Positions 1 to 7,973 of a DNA stretch of 64,000 bases are shown one piece after another. This stretch comes from Neomicrococcus lactis. Lineage in GTDB: Bacteria > Actinomycetota > Actinomycetes > Actinomycetales > Micrococcaceae. Under the pieces are notes generated by a model that saw only the letters and a list, made by a program, of their open reading frames with translations, ran no database searches and was not told the DNA's origin. Numbering within the stretch: the stretch's first letter is position 1; the number at the start of each line of letters is the position of its first letter. Made by a program: the position numbers and the translations under genes. The stretch covers positions 2,480,001-2,544,000 of the forward strand of contig NZ_JACHBL010000001.1 in assembly GCF_014200305.1 (NCBI RefSeq). The letters are read 5' to 3'.

Positions 1-225
1 ATCCAGTGAAAGCATCTGCGCGAGTTCGCGCTGGGTTGGCTGGAGGTCGCTCGCCGCGAGGTTTAGTACCGAGTAGGAACGTACTTTCAACCCAAGATCA
101 GCAAGTGCGGCGTTGGCCTTGGCGTTGGACACCGAGGTGACGCGGGCGATGAGGAACGTAACTTCTTCCGCAAGCGGACTGCGCGCGAGACGATCTAACT
201 CCGTCTCAACGGGACTCTGTGTCAT
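1..225 (-). CDS. MarR-family regulator, N-terminal part (cut by window edge)
   Basis: Only the first 75 residues are inside the window. The product starts MTQSPVETELDRLARSPL, followed by the alpha-helical dimerisation region and the beginning of a winged helix (TQRELAQMLSLD, the stretch before the recognition helix in MarR proteins). AAGGAG lies 8 bases before the ATG at 225, so the start is secure. The gene diverges from the phenylpropanoid-type catabolic genes. In Corynebacterium (PhdR) and Rhodococcus (CouR) a MarR protein sensing hydroxycinnamoyl-CoA thioesters represses the equivalent cluster, so the same role is inferred here. The inverted repeat at 308-328 between the two divergent genes is its likely operator. 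Confidence 0.8.
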   Translation of the reverse strand, partial: MTQSPVETELDRLARSPLAEEVTFLIARVTSVSNAKANAALADLGLKVRSYSVLNLAASDLQPTQRELAQMLSLD

Positions 226-307
226 GCGGCGTGCTCCTTAGGTCTGAAGGCAAGTTCCATCCTAAGAGAGAGCGTCGCTTCGGACTGAATTTTAGTTGAT
301 GAAAATA

Positions 308-328
308 ATCGTTGACTTTTTCAATGAT
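308..328. promoter_or_regulatory. Operator-like inverted repeat between marR and the catabolic operon
   Basis: ATCGTTGA and TCAATGAT face each other across five bases (one mismatch). The same CGTTG-N7-CAAYG pattern recurs at 3943-3964 and 5189-5212. The position between a MarR gene and divergent catabolic genes is typical of a MarR binding site. TTGACT at 312-317 could serve as a -35 element for the rightward operon; no clear -10 is visible. Confidence 0.6.
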
Positions 329-385
329 ATTAGTGCAAAGTGGTTTTAGGCAAGGAATCTACAAGCACAATTATCAAGGAGCAAC

Positions 386-1312
386 ATGTCTGCACTGTCG
401 GGAAAAGTCGCCATCGTCACGGGCTCGGGTCGAGGACTCGGTCTCGCATACGCTCAGGAATTGGCGCGCCAAGGCGCTGCGGTGATCGTCAATGACGTTG
501 ATCAAGCAGTAGCTGACGCTGCCGTTGCAACCATCACGGAGGCAGGTGGCCAGGCTGCCGCCGTCGTGATCCCAGTAGGTACCACCGAAGCTGCACAGGC
601 CCTCGTCAAGGGAGCCCTCGACAACTTTGGACACCTCGATATCCTCGTGACCAACGCCGGAATCCTGCGCGACAAGTCCATCCTCAAGATGACCGACGAC
701 GATTTCGACGCAGTCATCAACGTGCACCTGAAGGGCACGTTCACGTGTGTTCGCGAAGCTTTCGCCTACTTCAAGGAAAACGGCGTGGCCGGCCGCATCA
801 TCACCATTGGTTCTCCAACGGGCCAGCGAGGCAACTTCGGTCAGACCAACTACGCTGCGGCCAAGGCTGGCATCGTGGGCATGACCCGCACGTGGGCCAT
901 CGAAATGAAGAAGGCTGGCGTCACCGCCAACACCGTCATTCCAGTGGCTGCCACCGAGATGACCCGCACGGTTCCTTACTTCCAGAAGGCTGTTGAAGCT
1001 CAGGACCGCGGCGAAGCAATGCCAGACTTCTTCCGCAAGGAACTGGGTTTCGGCACCGCTGAAGACGTTGCTGGCTTGATCGCATTCTTGGCATCTGATG
1101 CTGCGGCGAACATCACCGGCCAGGCCATCGGTGCCGGCGGAGACCGCTTGCAGTTGTGGTCCCACCCTGAAGCCATTGAGTCTGCTTACAACGACGGCGG
1201 CTGGACCGTAGAGGCGCTCACTGCCGGCTACCCATTCGCTGACAAGGCGCAGTCCGTGGGCGAGAAGTTCCCAGAGCTTCCAGCTGAATTGCAGCCAGAG
1301 GTTGCCAAGTAG
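386..1312 (+). CDS. SDR-family oxidoreductase, probable 3-hydroxyacyl-CoA dehydrogenase of phenylpropanoid degradation
   Basis: A 308-residue classical short-chain dehydrogenase. The NAD(P)-binding TGSGRGLG motif is at residues 12-19, NAG is near residue 90, and the catalytic pair is in NYAAAKAG near residue 157. The C-terminus is about 50 residues longer than a typical FabG-like enzyme. AAGGAG lies 5 bases before the ATG. It is the first gene of a tight run SDR, amidohydrolase, acyl-CoA dehydrogenase, MaoC. In the phd/cou hydroxycinnamate pathways an SDR oxidises the beta-hydroxyacyl-CoA formed by hydration to the beta-ketoacyl-CoA, and that step is inferred here from the neighbours. Confidence 0.8.
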   Translation: MSALSGKVAIVTGSGRGLGLAYAQELARQGAAVIVNDVDQAVADAAVATITEAGGQAAAVVIPVGTTEAAQALVKGALDNFGHLDILVTNAGILRDKSILKMTDDDFDAVINVHLKGTFTCVREAFAYFKENGVAGRIITIGSPTGQRGNFGQTNYAAAKAGIVGMTRTWAIEMKKAGVTANTVIPVAATEMTRTVPYFQKAVEAQDRGEAMPDFFRKELGFGTAEDVAGLIAFLASDAAANITGQAIGAGGDRLQLWSHPEAIESAYNDGGWTVEALTAGYPFADKAQSVGEKFPELPAELQPEVAK

Positions 1313-1313
1313 C

Positions 1314-2207
1314 ATGAGCGTTCGTTACGAAAGCGCTGTTGACGTCAGCGCGATTGTTGCACTGGATACCCATGTGCACTTGGAATGCGATAGCCATGGT
1401 CACTTGGCCATGCCGGATTCGTTCTTTGAGGCATCGGCAAAGTACTTCAAGGCTGAAGAGCGCACGCCCACTTTGGATCGCATCGCGGGGATCTACCGCG
1501 AGCGAAAGATGGCCGCCGTCGTCTTCACCGTGGATGCTCGGACCGCGCTCAAGCACGATCCGAACTCCGTGGATGAGCTTGTGGCGGATGCCCAGCGCAA
1601 CAACGACGTGATTATTCCGTTTGGCACCGTGGATCCTTTGATGGGTGCGGAGGCGATTTCCGAAGCGCGTCGTCAGCACGAAGAGCTGGGTGTGCGGGGC
1701 TTCAAGTTCCACGCATCCCTGCAGGCTTTTGACCCATCAGCCGCCGAGCACTACCCGCTGTGGGAAGCGCTCCAGGAAATCGGACTGCCATGTGTATTCC
1801 ACACCGGCCAGAACGGAATGGGCGCAGGTCTTCCCGGCGGTGGCGGCATCAAGCTGAAGTATTCGAATCCACTCTTGTTGGATGACGTCGCAGCGGACTT
1901 CCCCAACCTGCCGATCATCATGGCGCACCCATCGGTGCCGTGGCAGGAAGAAGCGAACTCGATCGCCACCCATAAAGCGAACGTCTACATTGACCTGTCC
2001 GGCTGGAGCCCGAAGTACTTCCCAGAGTCGCTCGTGAAGCTCGCGTCCAACGTGCTCTCCAACAAGCTGCTCTTCGGTACGGACTTCCCGCTCATTACTC
2101 CGGATAAGTGGCTGGACGCCTTTGCAGCATTGCCAATCAAGGATGAAGCGCGCGCCAAGATTCTCAAGGACAATGCAGTTCGCTTGCTAGGGCTGGACGC
2201 GAAGTGA
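1314..2207 (+). CDS. Amidohydrolase-2 family metal hydrolase, candidate beta-ketoacyl-CoA hydrolase
   Basis: This 297-residue protein has the TIM-barrel amidohydrolase-2 pattern: DTHVHLE near residue 20 (metal-binding HxH), FHTG, AHPSVPW, and GTDFP near residue 254 (the metal or base Asp). The ATG at 1314 lies one base after the previous stop; an upstream TTG in frame at 1302 is less likely. Members of this family decarboxylate or hydrolyse aromatic substrates. In the CouO/PhdC branch they cleave 4-hydroxyphenyl-beta-ketopropionyl-CoA to the aromatic acid and acetyl-CoA. Flanking SDR and acyl-CoA dehydrogenase genes favour that role over a decarboxylase, but sequence alone cannot separate the two. 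Confidence 0.72.
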   Translation: MSVRYESAVDVSAIVALDTHVHLECDSHGHLAMPDSFFEASAKYFKAEERTPTLDRIAGIYRERKMAAVVFTVDARTALKHDPNSVDELVADAQRNNDVIIPFGTVDPLMGAEAISEARRQHEELGVRGFKFHASLQAFDPSAAEHYPLWEALQEIGLPCVFHTGQNGMGAGLPGGGGIKLKYSNPLLLDDVAADFPNLPIIMAHPSVPWQEEANSIATHKANVYIDLSGWSPKYFPESLVKLASNVLSNKLLFGTDFPLITPDKWLDAFAALPIKDEARAKILKDNAVRLLGLDAK

Positions 2208-3379
2208 CTGAGTTCTACCCGAGTGATCAGTACGGCTTCTCGAACTTGTTGAGTGAAGCCGAGCTTTCCGTCCTGGGCCGTCTGCGGACAGTTCTAGATG
2301 AGAAGGTTCGTCCGGTCATCAATGATTATTGGGAACGCGCTGAATTTCCTACCGAGATTCTGCCGGACCTCATCAATCTGAACCTGATGGATCCGGAAGA
2401 GCTCAACGGTGAGGCGCCGTCAGCGTTGTATGGCGGGTTCCGCAACTTTGAACTCGCTCGCTTGGACGCCTCGATCGTCACGCTCTACAACGCGCAGTCT
2501 GGACTCTTTCGCACCACTGTGAATCTCGGCGGCGACGCCGAGCAAGTTACGGAGATGGATCCCAAGATTCGTTCGTTCGAGCTCACGGGCGTCTTTGCGC
2601 TCACCGAGCCGGACCACGGATCTGACATCGCTCGCGGTTTGGCCACCACGGCTCGCCAAGAAGCGAACGGCGACTGGATCATCAACGGCGAGAAGCGCTG
2701 GATCGGTGGCGCGTCCATGGTTCAAGTGCTGGCAACCTTCGCCCGAGATGAAGCGGACGGCCAGGTCAAGTGCTTCTTGGTGCCCACGGACTCCGAGGGC
2801 CTCGAGATTTCCAAGATGCACGGCAAGACCGCCTTGCGCATGATGCAGAACGCGGACATCACCTACAACGAAGTCCGGGTCTCTGATGATGCGCGCTTGC
2901 GCAACATCAACACGTTCGCGGACGTGGCCGCGTGCTTGCGCAACATGCGTTCCGACGTCGCCTGGATCGCCACGGGTTGCGCGGCCGGTGCCTACGAAGA
3001 GGCGCTCAAGTACGTGCTCCATCGCGAACAGTTCGGGCGTCCCATCGCTGGCTTCCAGCTGATCCAAGAAAAGTTGGCAACGATGCTGGCGAATGTCACC
3101 GCAAGCCTTGGCGTCGTCGTACGGCTTACCCAGCAACAAGCGGAAGGCGTCTATAAAGACGAAAATTCCGCCCTCGCAAAAATGTTCACGGCACGCATGC
3201 TGCGCGAAACCGTAGCTCTCGCCCGCGAAATTATGGGCGGCAACGGCATCTTGCTGGAAAACAATGTGGCTCGCTTCCATGCGGACGCCGAAGCCATCTA
3301 CTCCTACGAGGGCACGGATGAAATCAACGCCCTCGTAGTAGGCAGAGCCATTACCGGGCTGAGCGCTTTCAACCGGTAA
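2204..3379 (+). CDS. Acyl-CoA dehydrogenase (phenylpropanoid side-chain type)
   Basis: A 391-residue FAD acyl-CoA dehydrogenase. FALTEPDHGSD (FAD contact) is near residue 130, WIGGAS near 165, REQFGRPIAGFQ near 275, and the catalytic-base region SYEGTDEINALVVGRAITG near 369. The GTG start overlaps the preceding stop by four bases (GTGA), so translation is coupled to the amidohydrolase. In phd-type clusters such an enzyme desaturates the CoA thioester of a dihydrocinnamate, feeding 3-arylpropionates into the same route as cinnamates. That substrate is inferred from context. Confidence 0.85.
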   Translation: MTEFYPSDQYGFSNLLSEAELSVLGRLRTVLDEKVRPVINDYWERAEFPTEILPDLINLNLMDPEELNGEAPSALYGGFRNFELARLDASIVTLYNAQSGLFRTTVNLGGDAEQVTEMDPKIRSFELTGVFALTEPDHGSDIARGLATTARQEANGDWIINGEKRWIGGASMVQVLATFARDEADGQVKCFLVPTDSEGLEISKMHGKTALRMMQNADITYNEVRVSDDARLRNINTFADVAACLRNMRSDVAWIATGCAAGAYEEALKYVLHREQFGRPIAGFQLIQEKLATMLANVTASLGVVVRLTQQQAEGVYKDENSALAKMFTARMLRETVALAREIMGGNGILLENNVARFHADAEAIYSYEGTDEINALVVGRAITGLSAFNR

Positions 3380-3424
3380 TCCCACCAACCTCGATCTACA
3401 ACAGACCACTAGAAAGGCACCACC

Positions 3425-3880
3425 ATGACGCAGAAAGTCATTTCATACGACGAGCTCAAGGATGCAGCGGGCACGGACCTCGGCTACTCCGAGTGGCGCG
3501 CCGTCACCCAGGATCAGGTCAACCTCTTCGCTGACGCAGCGGATGACCACCAGTGGATTCACACGGATCCAGAAAGGGCCAAGGACGGCCCATTTGGCGG
3601 CCCTATTGCTCACGGCTACCTCACCCTCAGCCTGCAGATCGCTTTCTGGTCAGAAATGTTTGATGTTGAAGGCGTGACCACCAAGGTGAACTACGGCCTT
3701 GAAAAGGTTCGCTTCCCATCCCCAGTGCATGTTGGCAAGCAGATTCGCATGAAGGCCACCATCGCCGAGGTTGAAGAAGTTAAGGGCGGTTACCAGATCG
3801 CTGTTGACCAGGTTGTTGAGGTTGAAGGGTCCGAGAAGCCAGCCGTGGTTTCCCGCGGTTTGTACCGTTTCTACGCGTAA
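3425..3880 (+). CDS. MaoC-like enoyl-CoA hydratase
   Basis: A 151-residue hot-dog-fold protein with the hydratase-2 motif FADAADDHQWIHTD, giving the catalytic pair Asp41 and His46, then GGPIAHGYLTLSL. The ribosome site AGAAAGG lies 7 bases before the ATG. It ends the first catabolic transcription unit, and a terminator hairpin follows at 3907. The expected reaction is hydration of the aryl-enoyl-CoA, with the product passed to the SDR at 386. MaoC proteins of this length are stand-alone homodimers. Confidence 0.85.
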   Translation: MTQKVISYDELKDAAGTDLGYSEWRAVTQDQVNLFADAADDHQWIHTDPERAKDGPFGGPIAHGYLTLSLQIAFWSEMFDVEGVTTKVNYGLEKVRFPSPVHVGKQIRMKATIAEVEEVKGGYQIAVDQVVEVEGSEKPAVVSRGLYRFYA

Positions 3881-3906
3881 TATTTCACGCCTTTTGCCTT
3901 GAAATT

Positions 3907-3935
3907 CCGGCCCTTTCGGGGGTCGGTTTTTCTTT
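3907..3935 (+). terminator. Intrinsic terminator after the maoC gene
   Basis: CCGGCCC and GGGTCGG pair around a six-base loop and are followed directly by TTTTTCTTT. Confidence 0.75.
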
Positions 3936-3942
3936 GCCAAAT

Positions 3943-3976
3943 ATTCGTTGTGTTATTCAACGATTGAAGATACTAT
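3943..3976 (+). promoter_or_regulatory. Promoter with MarR-type operator, upstream of the first binding-protein gene
   Basis: CGTTG (3946-3950) and CAACG (3958-3962) form a perfect inverted repeat with a 7-base spacer. It overlaps TTGTGT (-35, 3948-3953), which lies 17 bases before TACTAT (-10, 3971-3976). The arrangement is nearly identical to 5189-5222. A repressor bound here would cover the -35 element. Confidence 0.65.
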
Positions 3977-3986
3977 CTATTTATCA

Positions 3987-4002
3987 TGTGGCGCAGATCA
4001 CG
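3987..4002. promoter_or_regulatory. GTGG-N6-TCAC element just downstream of the -10 box
   Basis: TGTGGCGCAGATCACG sits in the start-site/5'-UTR region. Related words occur at the same relative place at 5231-5246 and 9859-9874, and more loosely at 6933-6950. It resembles the CRP/GlxR half-sites TGTGA and TCACA with imperfect ends. Catabolite control is inferred, not shown. Confidence 0.4.
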
Positions 4003-4046
4003 TTGGTTCGCGCCATGCACACACTCTCTCTCTCCAAGGGGAAACA

Positions 4047-5045
4047 ATGAAGCGTCTCTCAGCAATCGCCGCCGGCATGGCCGTTGCGGCAATCGCCCTC
4101 ACGGGTTGTGGCGCGGGCTCGCCATCTGCGGCAACGTCCGGAACGGCATCTTCTGCTGCCGGCTCGAGCGCTGCTGGTCTCGAAGAAGTGACCGTCGGCC
4201 TCCTTCCAATCGCACCTTCCGTCGCTGTTGAATACGGCGTCAAGGAAGGCATTTTCGAAAAGCACGGCCTGAAGGTCACCGTTCAGTCCGCAAACGCAGG
4301 TGCGGCGATGTTGCCGGCCGTCTCCACTGGCGACATCGACTTCGGCGTGGGCAACCCACTCTCCGTCATGACCGCTGCGGACAAGGGCCTCGACATGCGC
4401 ATTGTCACCGGCTACTCCAACTCCAAGGCCACTGGCGATGACATCAACGGTGTTGTCACCAAGAAGGATTCCGGCATCAATTCCTTCAAGGATCTTGCCG
4501 GTAAGACCACTTCCGTCAATGCACTCAAGACCCAGGGTGACCTCACCATCATGGAGTCCACTGCTCTTGATGGCGGCGACGCAAATGCCTTGAAGTTCTC
4601 TGAAATGCCATTCCAGGACATGGAAGCTCAGCTTTCCCGCGGAAACGTTGACGCTGTCTGGCTCCCAGAGCCTTTCCTGTCCCGCGCATTGGCTGACACC
4701 AACAACAAGCTCGTGGGCTACCCGAACCAGACTGCTGTTGCAGGTCTTCCAACCATGGTGACCTTCACTTCCGGCAAGATGGCCACCGAGCAGCCAGCTA
4801 CGGTGAAGAAGTTCCAGGAAGCCATGACTGAGGTTCTCAAGGAAGCTGAGGGCGACCAGACTGGCGCCAAGGCTCTCTTGCCAGAATTCATGAAGATGGA
4901 TGCCAAGGTTGCTTCCGGTTTGAAGATGGAAACCTGGGATGCCACCTTCCCAGAAGAGCAGCTCAAGAAGCTGGGCGACTTGGCTGCAAAGTACAAGTTC
5001 ATCTCCCAGGCTCCTGACTTGAGCAAGCTCAAGGCTATTCAGTAG
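4047..5045 (+). CDS. ABC transporter solute-binding lipoprotein (NitT/TauT/SsuA type), copy 1
   Basis: A 332-residue lipoprotein. The signal peptide begins MKRLSAIAAGMAVAA and ends at the lipobox LTGC with Cys21, followed by a Ser/Ala-rich tether. The mature part has the NMT1/SsuA-like type 2 binding fold (TVGLLPIAPSVAVEYGVKEG, later NVDAVWLPEPF). The ribosome site AAGGGGAAAC precedes the ATG at 4047. The gene has its own promoter, and the matching permeases and ATPase lie at 7056-9680. It is paralogous to the lipoprotein at 11522. An aromatic acid ligand is inferred from context; the wider family also binds sulfonates, nitrate and thiamine precursors. Confidence 0.85.
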   Translation: MKRLSAIAAGMAVAAIALTGCGAGSPSAATSGTASSAAGSSAAGLEEVTVGLLPIAPSVAVEYGVKEGIFEKHGLKVTVQSANAGAAMLPAVSTGDIDFGVGNPLSVMTAADKGLDMRIVTGYSNSKATGDDINGVVTKKDSGINSFKDLAGKTTSVNALKTQGDLTIMESTALDGGDANALKFSEMPFQDMEAQLSRGNVDAVWLPEPFLSRALADTNNKLVGYPNQTAVAGLPTMVTFTSGKMATEQPATVKKFQEAMTEVLKEAEGDQTGAKALLPEFMKMDAKVASGLKMETWDATFPEEQLKKLGDLAAKYKFISQAPDLSKLKAIQ

Positions 5046-5059
5046 TCGTTAGTTTCGTG

Positions 5060-5110
5060 AGAAGGCGCCGGCGGTCCTGCTAGTCAGGGCTACCGGCGCC
5101 TTCTGCTTTG
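5060..5110 (+). terminator. Intrinsic terminator after binding protein 1
   Basis: AGAAGGCGCCGG (from 5060) pairs with CCGGCGCCTTCT (to 5104), a 12-base stem followed by GCTTTG. Confidence 0.75.
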
Positions 5111-5188
5111 ACAAGGATCTTTTGCGCTATCGCCCCCGATTTTGGCGCCGAGTCGGTGCTGCCGAAATTGAGGAAAAAACCACTCATT

Positions 5189-5246
5189 ATTCGTTGTATT
5201 TTTCAATGATTGAAGATACTATCTAAATAATGTGGCGTCGATCACG
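5189..5246 (+). promoter_or_regulatory. Promoter with MarR-type operator and GTGG-N6-TCAC element, upstream of the CoA ligase
   Basis: CGTTG (5192-5196) and CAATG (5204-5208) flank seven bases. TTGTAT (5194-5199) and TACTAT (5217-5222) are spaced by 17. TGTGGCGTCGATCACG follows at 5231-5246. Over about 60 bases this is almost a copy of 3943-4002, so the two genes should share control. Confidence 0.65.
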
Positions 5247-5294
5247 CGCGAAGATCACCGCGGCAACGGAGAAAAGTCTAGAAAGCGAAGCGCA

Positions 5295-6845
5295 ATGCAG
5301 AACAAAGGTCTGGGGAACTGGATTCACCGGCGGCGAGTCAAGAGTGCTGGCCGTCCAGCCGTTACTGGCATGGGACTTTCCTACACGTATGACCAGCTGG
5401 CGGGCAGGATTGATCGCCTAGCGACCGCGCTCGAAGAGCGTGGCGTCGCCCCGGGCGACCGCGTTGCTTACCTCGGTAACAACCACCCTGCGTTCCTCGA
5501 AGTGCTCTTCGCATCTGGTCTCCTTGGCGCCATTTTCGTGCCGCTGAATACGCGCCTTGCGCCGCCGGAAGTGCAGTTCGCGCTTCAGGACTCCGGATCA
5601 ACGGTTCTGGTTGTTGACGCCTTCTTGGCTGAGCTCGCGCAGCGCGGTGCCGTTGAGACTTCGGTGGAGCACACGCTCGTAGTTCCTCGTGAAGGCGCCA
5701 CGGTTGAAGCGGATTTTGAGGATTACGACGCCGCCGTCTCGGCTGCCGCTCCCGCGGTGCGCGATATCCCGGTTTCGTTGGAAGACGCAGCCATCATCTT
5801 GTACACGTCTGGCACCACGGGTCGTCCGAAGGGCGCCGTGCTCACGCACGGCAACATGACCTGGAACAGTGTCAACGTGCTGGTCGATTACGACGTCACC
5901 TCTGATGCGGTGGGCCTCATGATTGCCCCGTTATTCCATGTAGCATCTTTGGGCATGGGCGCTTTGCCGCTCTTGCTCAAGGGAGCGCATGCAGTCTTGC
6001 AGGACCGGTTTGAGCCAGGTGCAGTGCTGAGTGCGATTGAAGAATTCGGCGTTACTTCTTTGTCCGGTGTGCCGACCACGTATCAAATGCTTGCCGAGCA
6101 TCCTCAATGGGCGGACGCCGACTTGTCCTCGTTGCGCATGCTCACGTGCGGCGGATCCGCTGTCCCTGTGCGCGTCATGGATGCGTATGAAGAGCGAGGC
6201 TTATCCTTCTCTGGCGGTTACGGCATGACGGAGACGGCGCCCGGAGCCACGAGCGTGCCACCGCATTACTCTCGCGAGAAGATGGGCAGCGCAGGCTTGT
6301 CCCACTTCTTCACGGATGTGCGCGTGGTGGATGCCATGGGCAACGAACTGCCTGCTGGTTCTGTCGGCGAAATCATCATTCAGGGCCCTAACGTCATTCA
6401 CGAATATTGGAACCGCCCGGATACTGCCGCTGGCATGTTCCAGGATGGCGACTGGTTCAAGTCCGGTGACATGGGGTACTTGGATGATCAGGGCTTCCTC
6501 TTCATCTCTGACCGCATCAAGGACATGATCATTTCCGGCGGCGAGAATATTTATCCGGCCGAGGTGGAGCAGATCATCATCGAGCTCGATCAGGTCTCAG
6601 CGGTTGCCGTCATTGGACTCCCTGATGAGAAGTGGGGAGAGATCCCTCATGCTGTCATTGCGGTTGCTGAAGGCAAGTCGCTCACTCAAGAGGAAGTCTT
6701 GGCGCATTTGGATGGGCGACTGGCTCGTTACAAGATCCCGAAATCGGCGTCGTTCGTTGATGAGATGCCGCGAACGGCTAGCGGCAAGATTCGTAAAGCT
6801 GTCCTGCGTGATCAATATGCGAACGCGCGGACGTCGAAGAAATAG
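5295..6845 (+). CDS. Acyl-CoA ligase, candidate hydroxycinnamate/phenylpropanoate-CoA ligase
   Basis: A class I adenylate-forming enzyme of 516 residues from the ATG at 5295. The motifs are in order: LYTSGTTGRPKGAVLTHGN (AMP/P-loop), GYGMTE, KSGDMGYLDDQGF, SDRIKDMIISGGENIYP, and PRTASGKIRK carrying the catalytic lysine near the C-terminus. A GTG at 5232 in the same frame falls inside the promoter element and is rejected as a start. It should activate the imported aryl-alkanoic or aryl-acrylic acid as its CoA thioester, the entry step for the enzymes at 386-3880 (PhdA/CouL role). The exact substrate cannot be read from sequence. Confidence 0.85.
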   Translation: MQNKGLGNWIHRRRVKSAGRPAVTGMGLSYTYDQLAGRIDRLATALEERGVAPGDRVAYLGNNHPAFLEVLFASGLLGAIFVPLNTRLAPPEVQFALQDSGSTVLVVDAFLAELAQRGAVETSVEHTLVVPREGATVEADFEDYDAAVSAAAPAVRDIPVSLEDAAIILYTSGTTGRPKGAVLTHGNMTWNSVNVLVDYDVTSDAVGLMIAPLFHVASLGMGALPLLLKGAHAVLQDRFEPGAVLSAIEEFGVTSLSGVPTTYQMLAEHPQWADADLSSLRMLTCGGSAVPVRVMDAYEERGLSFSGGYGMTETAPGATSVPPHYSREKMGSAGLSHFFTDVRVVDAMGNELPAGSVGEIIIQGPNVIHEYWNRPDTAAGMFQDGDWFKSGDMGYLDDQGFLFISDRIKDMIISGGENIYPAEVEQIIIELDQVSAVAVIGLPDEKWGEIPHAVIAVAEGKSLTQEEVLAHLDGRLARYKIPKSASFVDEMPRTASGKIRKAVLRDQYANARTSKK

Positions 6846-6860
6846 CAGTTTTAGCTTGCT

Positions 6861-6950
6861 AGCCATGAACGAAATAAATGAAAAAATTTCATCTAGTGGT
6901 AACCGAGTTTCAGAAAAATCATCTAGGCTCATAGTGAGACGCGGATCACG
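6861..6950 (+). promoter_or_regulatory. Probable promoter region of the ABC transporter operon
   Basis: An AT-rich stretch carries repeated TCATCTAG words (6889-6896 and 6919-6926), then CATAGT and AGTGAGACGCGGATCACG at 6933-6950. The last resembles the downstream element of the neighbouring promoters but has a longer spacer. The -35 assignment is uncertain. Confidence 0.4.
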
Positions 6951-7014
6951 ATGGTGGAACAATGAAGCATCAGCGTCTCCTCGTGATCGCGTACCCAAAG
7001 GAGAATCACTTCTC

Positions 7015-7059
7015 ATGTCCCGTCAACACACACCATTGCAAGGAGGTGGAACGTCATGA
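7015..7059 (+). CDS. 14-codon leader peptide overlapping the permease start
   Basis: A tiny frame MSRQHTPLQGGGTS begins at an ATG preceded by AAAGGAG, with a spacing of about 11 bases. Its stop overlaps the permease ATG as ATGA (7056-7059). The permease ribosome site AAGGAGGTGG lies inside the leader, so ribosomes reading it would expose or reload that site. There is no cysteine or amino-acid run that would indicate classical attenuation. A simple coupling role is inferred, and non-expression cannot be excluded. Confidence 0.45.
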   Translation: MSRQHTPLQGGGTS

Positions 7060-7973
7060 CCGTGGAAAATAACAACCCGTCATCTGAGTCGCCCAGCCCT
7101 AGCGCGGCTGCTCAGAGCGCCACGGCATCCTCCGTGGTTCCTCAAGAAGAGGCACGCATTCCCGTTCCCGTTCGAACAGCTACCAAGAAGCGCAAACGCA
7201 ATTCGCCGCGTCGCTCTCTGTTGGGTCTCGCGGGCGTCTTGACGTTCTTCCTGATCTGGGAAATTACGCCCCGCATCGGCCTGTTGCCGGCAAAGTATTT
7301 GCCGCCTGCTTCTGAAGTGTTGGCTGTCTTCATCCAGGACTTGGGAATGGCGAGCTTCTGGAAGTCTGTTGGCGACACGATGCTCGCTTGGGGTATTGGC
7401 CTGAGTGTTGCCATTATTGCCGCCACGGCAATCGGCTTGGTGGTGGGCATGAGCCCGTTCTTGCGGAAGTTCACGAACTCCACCGTCGAGTTCTTGCGTC
7501 CTATCCCATCCGTAGCCCTCATTCCTATCGCCGTGCTGTTGTTCGGTGTGAAGATCGAGTCCTCATTGATGCTCATCATCTACGCGTCTTTCTGGCAGGT
7601 CCTGATCCAGACGCTCTACGGCGTGGCTGACGTGGACAACGTGGCGATGAATACCGCGAAGTCTTATGGATTCTCCTACTTCCAACGCTTGCGCGACGTG
7701 GTCTTCCCGACGGTGTGGCCGTTCCTCATGACGGGCATCCGTTTGGCGGCCGCTGTGGCGCTGATTCTTGCCATCACCGCCCAGTTGGTGATTGGTTCTC
7801 CAGGTCTTGGTAACGAGATCTCTCGGGCGCAGTCCGGTGGCGCAATCGCCGGCATGTACGCGCTCATCTTGGCCACTGGCCTCCTCGGCGTTCTCATCAA
7901 CTTGGTGATGCGCTATATCGAAAAGAAGACTCTCGGATGGCACCCATCCGTTCGCGGTGAGGTGGTCGTCTAA
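7056..7973 (+). CDS. ABC transporter permease 1 (NitT/TauT type)
   Basis: A 305-residue BPD_transp_1 permease with a 45-residue Ser/Pro/Lys-rich cytosolic N-terminus and about six membrane segments starting at LLGLAGVLTFFLIWEI. The EAA-type loop that docks on the ATPase reads NTAKSYGFSYFQRLRDVVFP near residue 190. It is the first structural gene of permease-permease-ATPase. It is followed by a second permease with a one-base overlap, as expected for a heterodimeric channel. Confidence 0.88.
   Translation: MTVENNNPSSESPSPSAAAQSATASSVVPQEEARIPVPVRTATKKRKRNSPRRSLLGLAGVLTFFLIWEITPRIGLLPAKYLPPASEVLAVFIQDLGMASFWKSVGDTMLAWGIGLSVAIIAATAIGLVVGMSPFLRKFTNSTVEFLRPIPSVALIPIAVLLFGVKIESSLMLIIYASFWQVLIQTLYGVADVDNVAMNTAKSYGFSYFQRLRDVVFPTVWPFLMTGIRLAAAVALILAITAQLVIGSPGLGNEISRAQSGGAIAGMYALILATGLLGVLINLVMRYIEKKTLGWHPSVRGEVVV

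Noticed and set aside
1314-2207. Aromatic decarboxylase (gamma-resorcylate or 5-carboxyvanillate type) for the amidohydrolase
   Set aside because: The fold allows it, but neighbours are all side-chain CoA enzymes, so the beta-ketoacyl-CoA hydrolase role is preferred. Not excluded by sequence.
5232-5294. Upstream GTG start for the CoA ligase
   Set aside because: It lies inside the promoter/downstream element shared with the 3943 promoter, so it would not be transcribed as codons.
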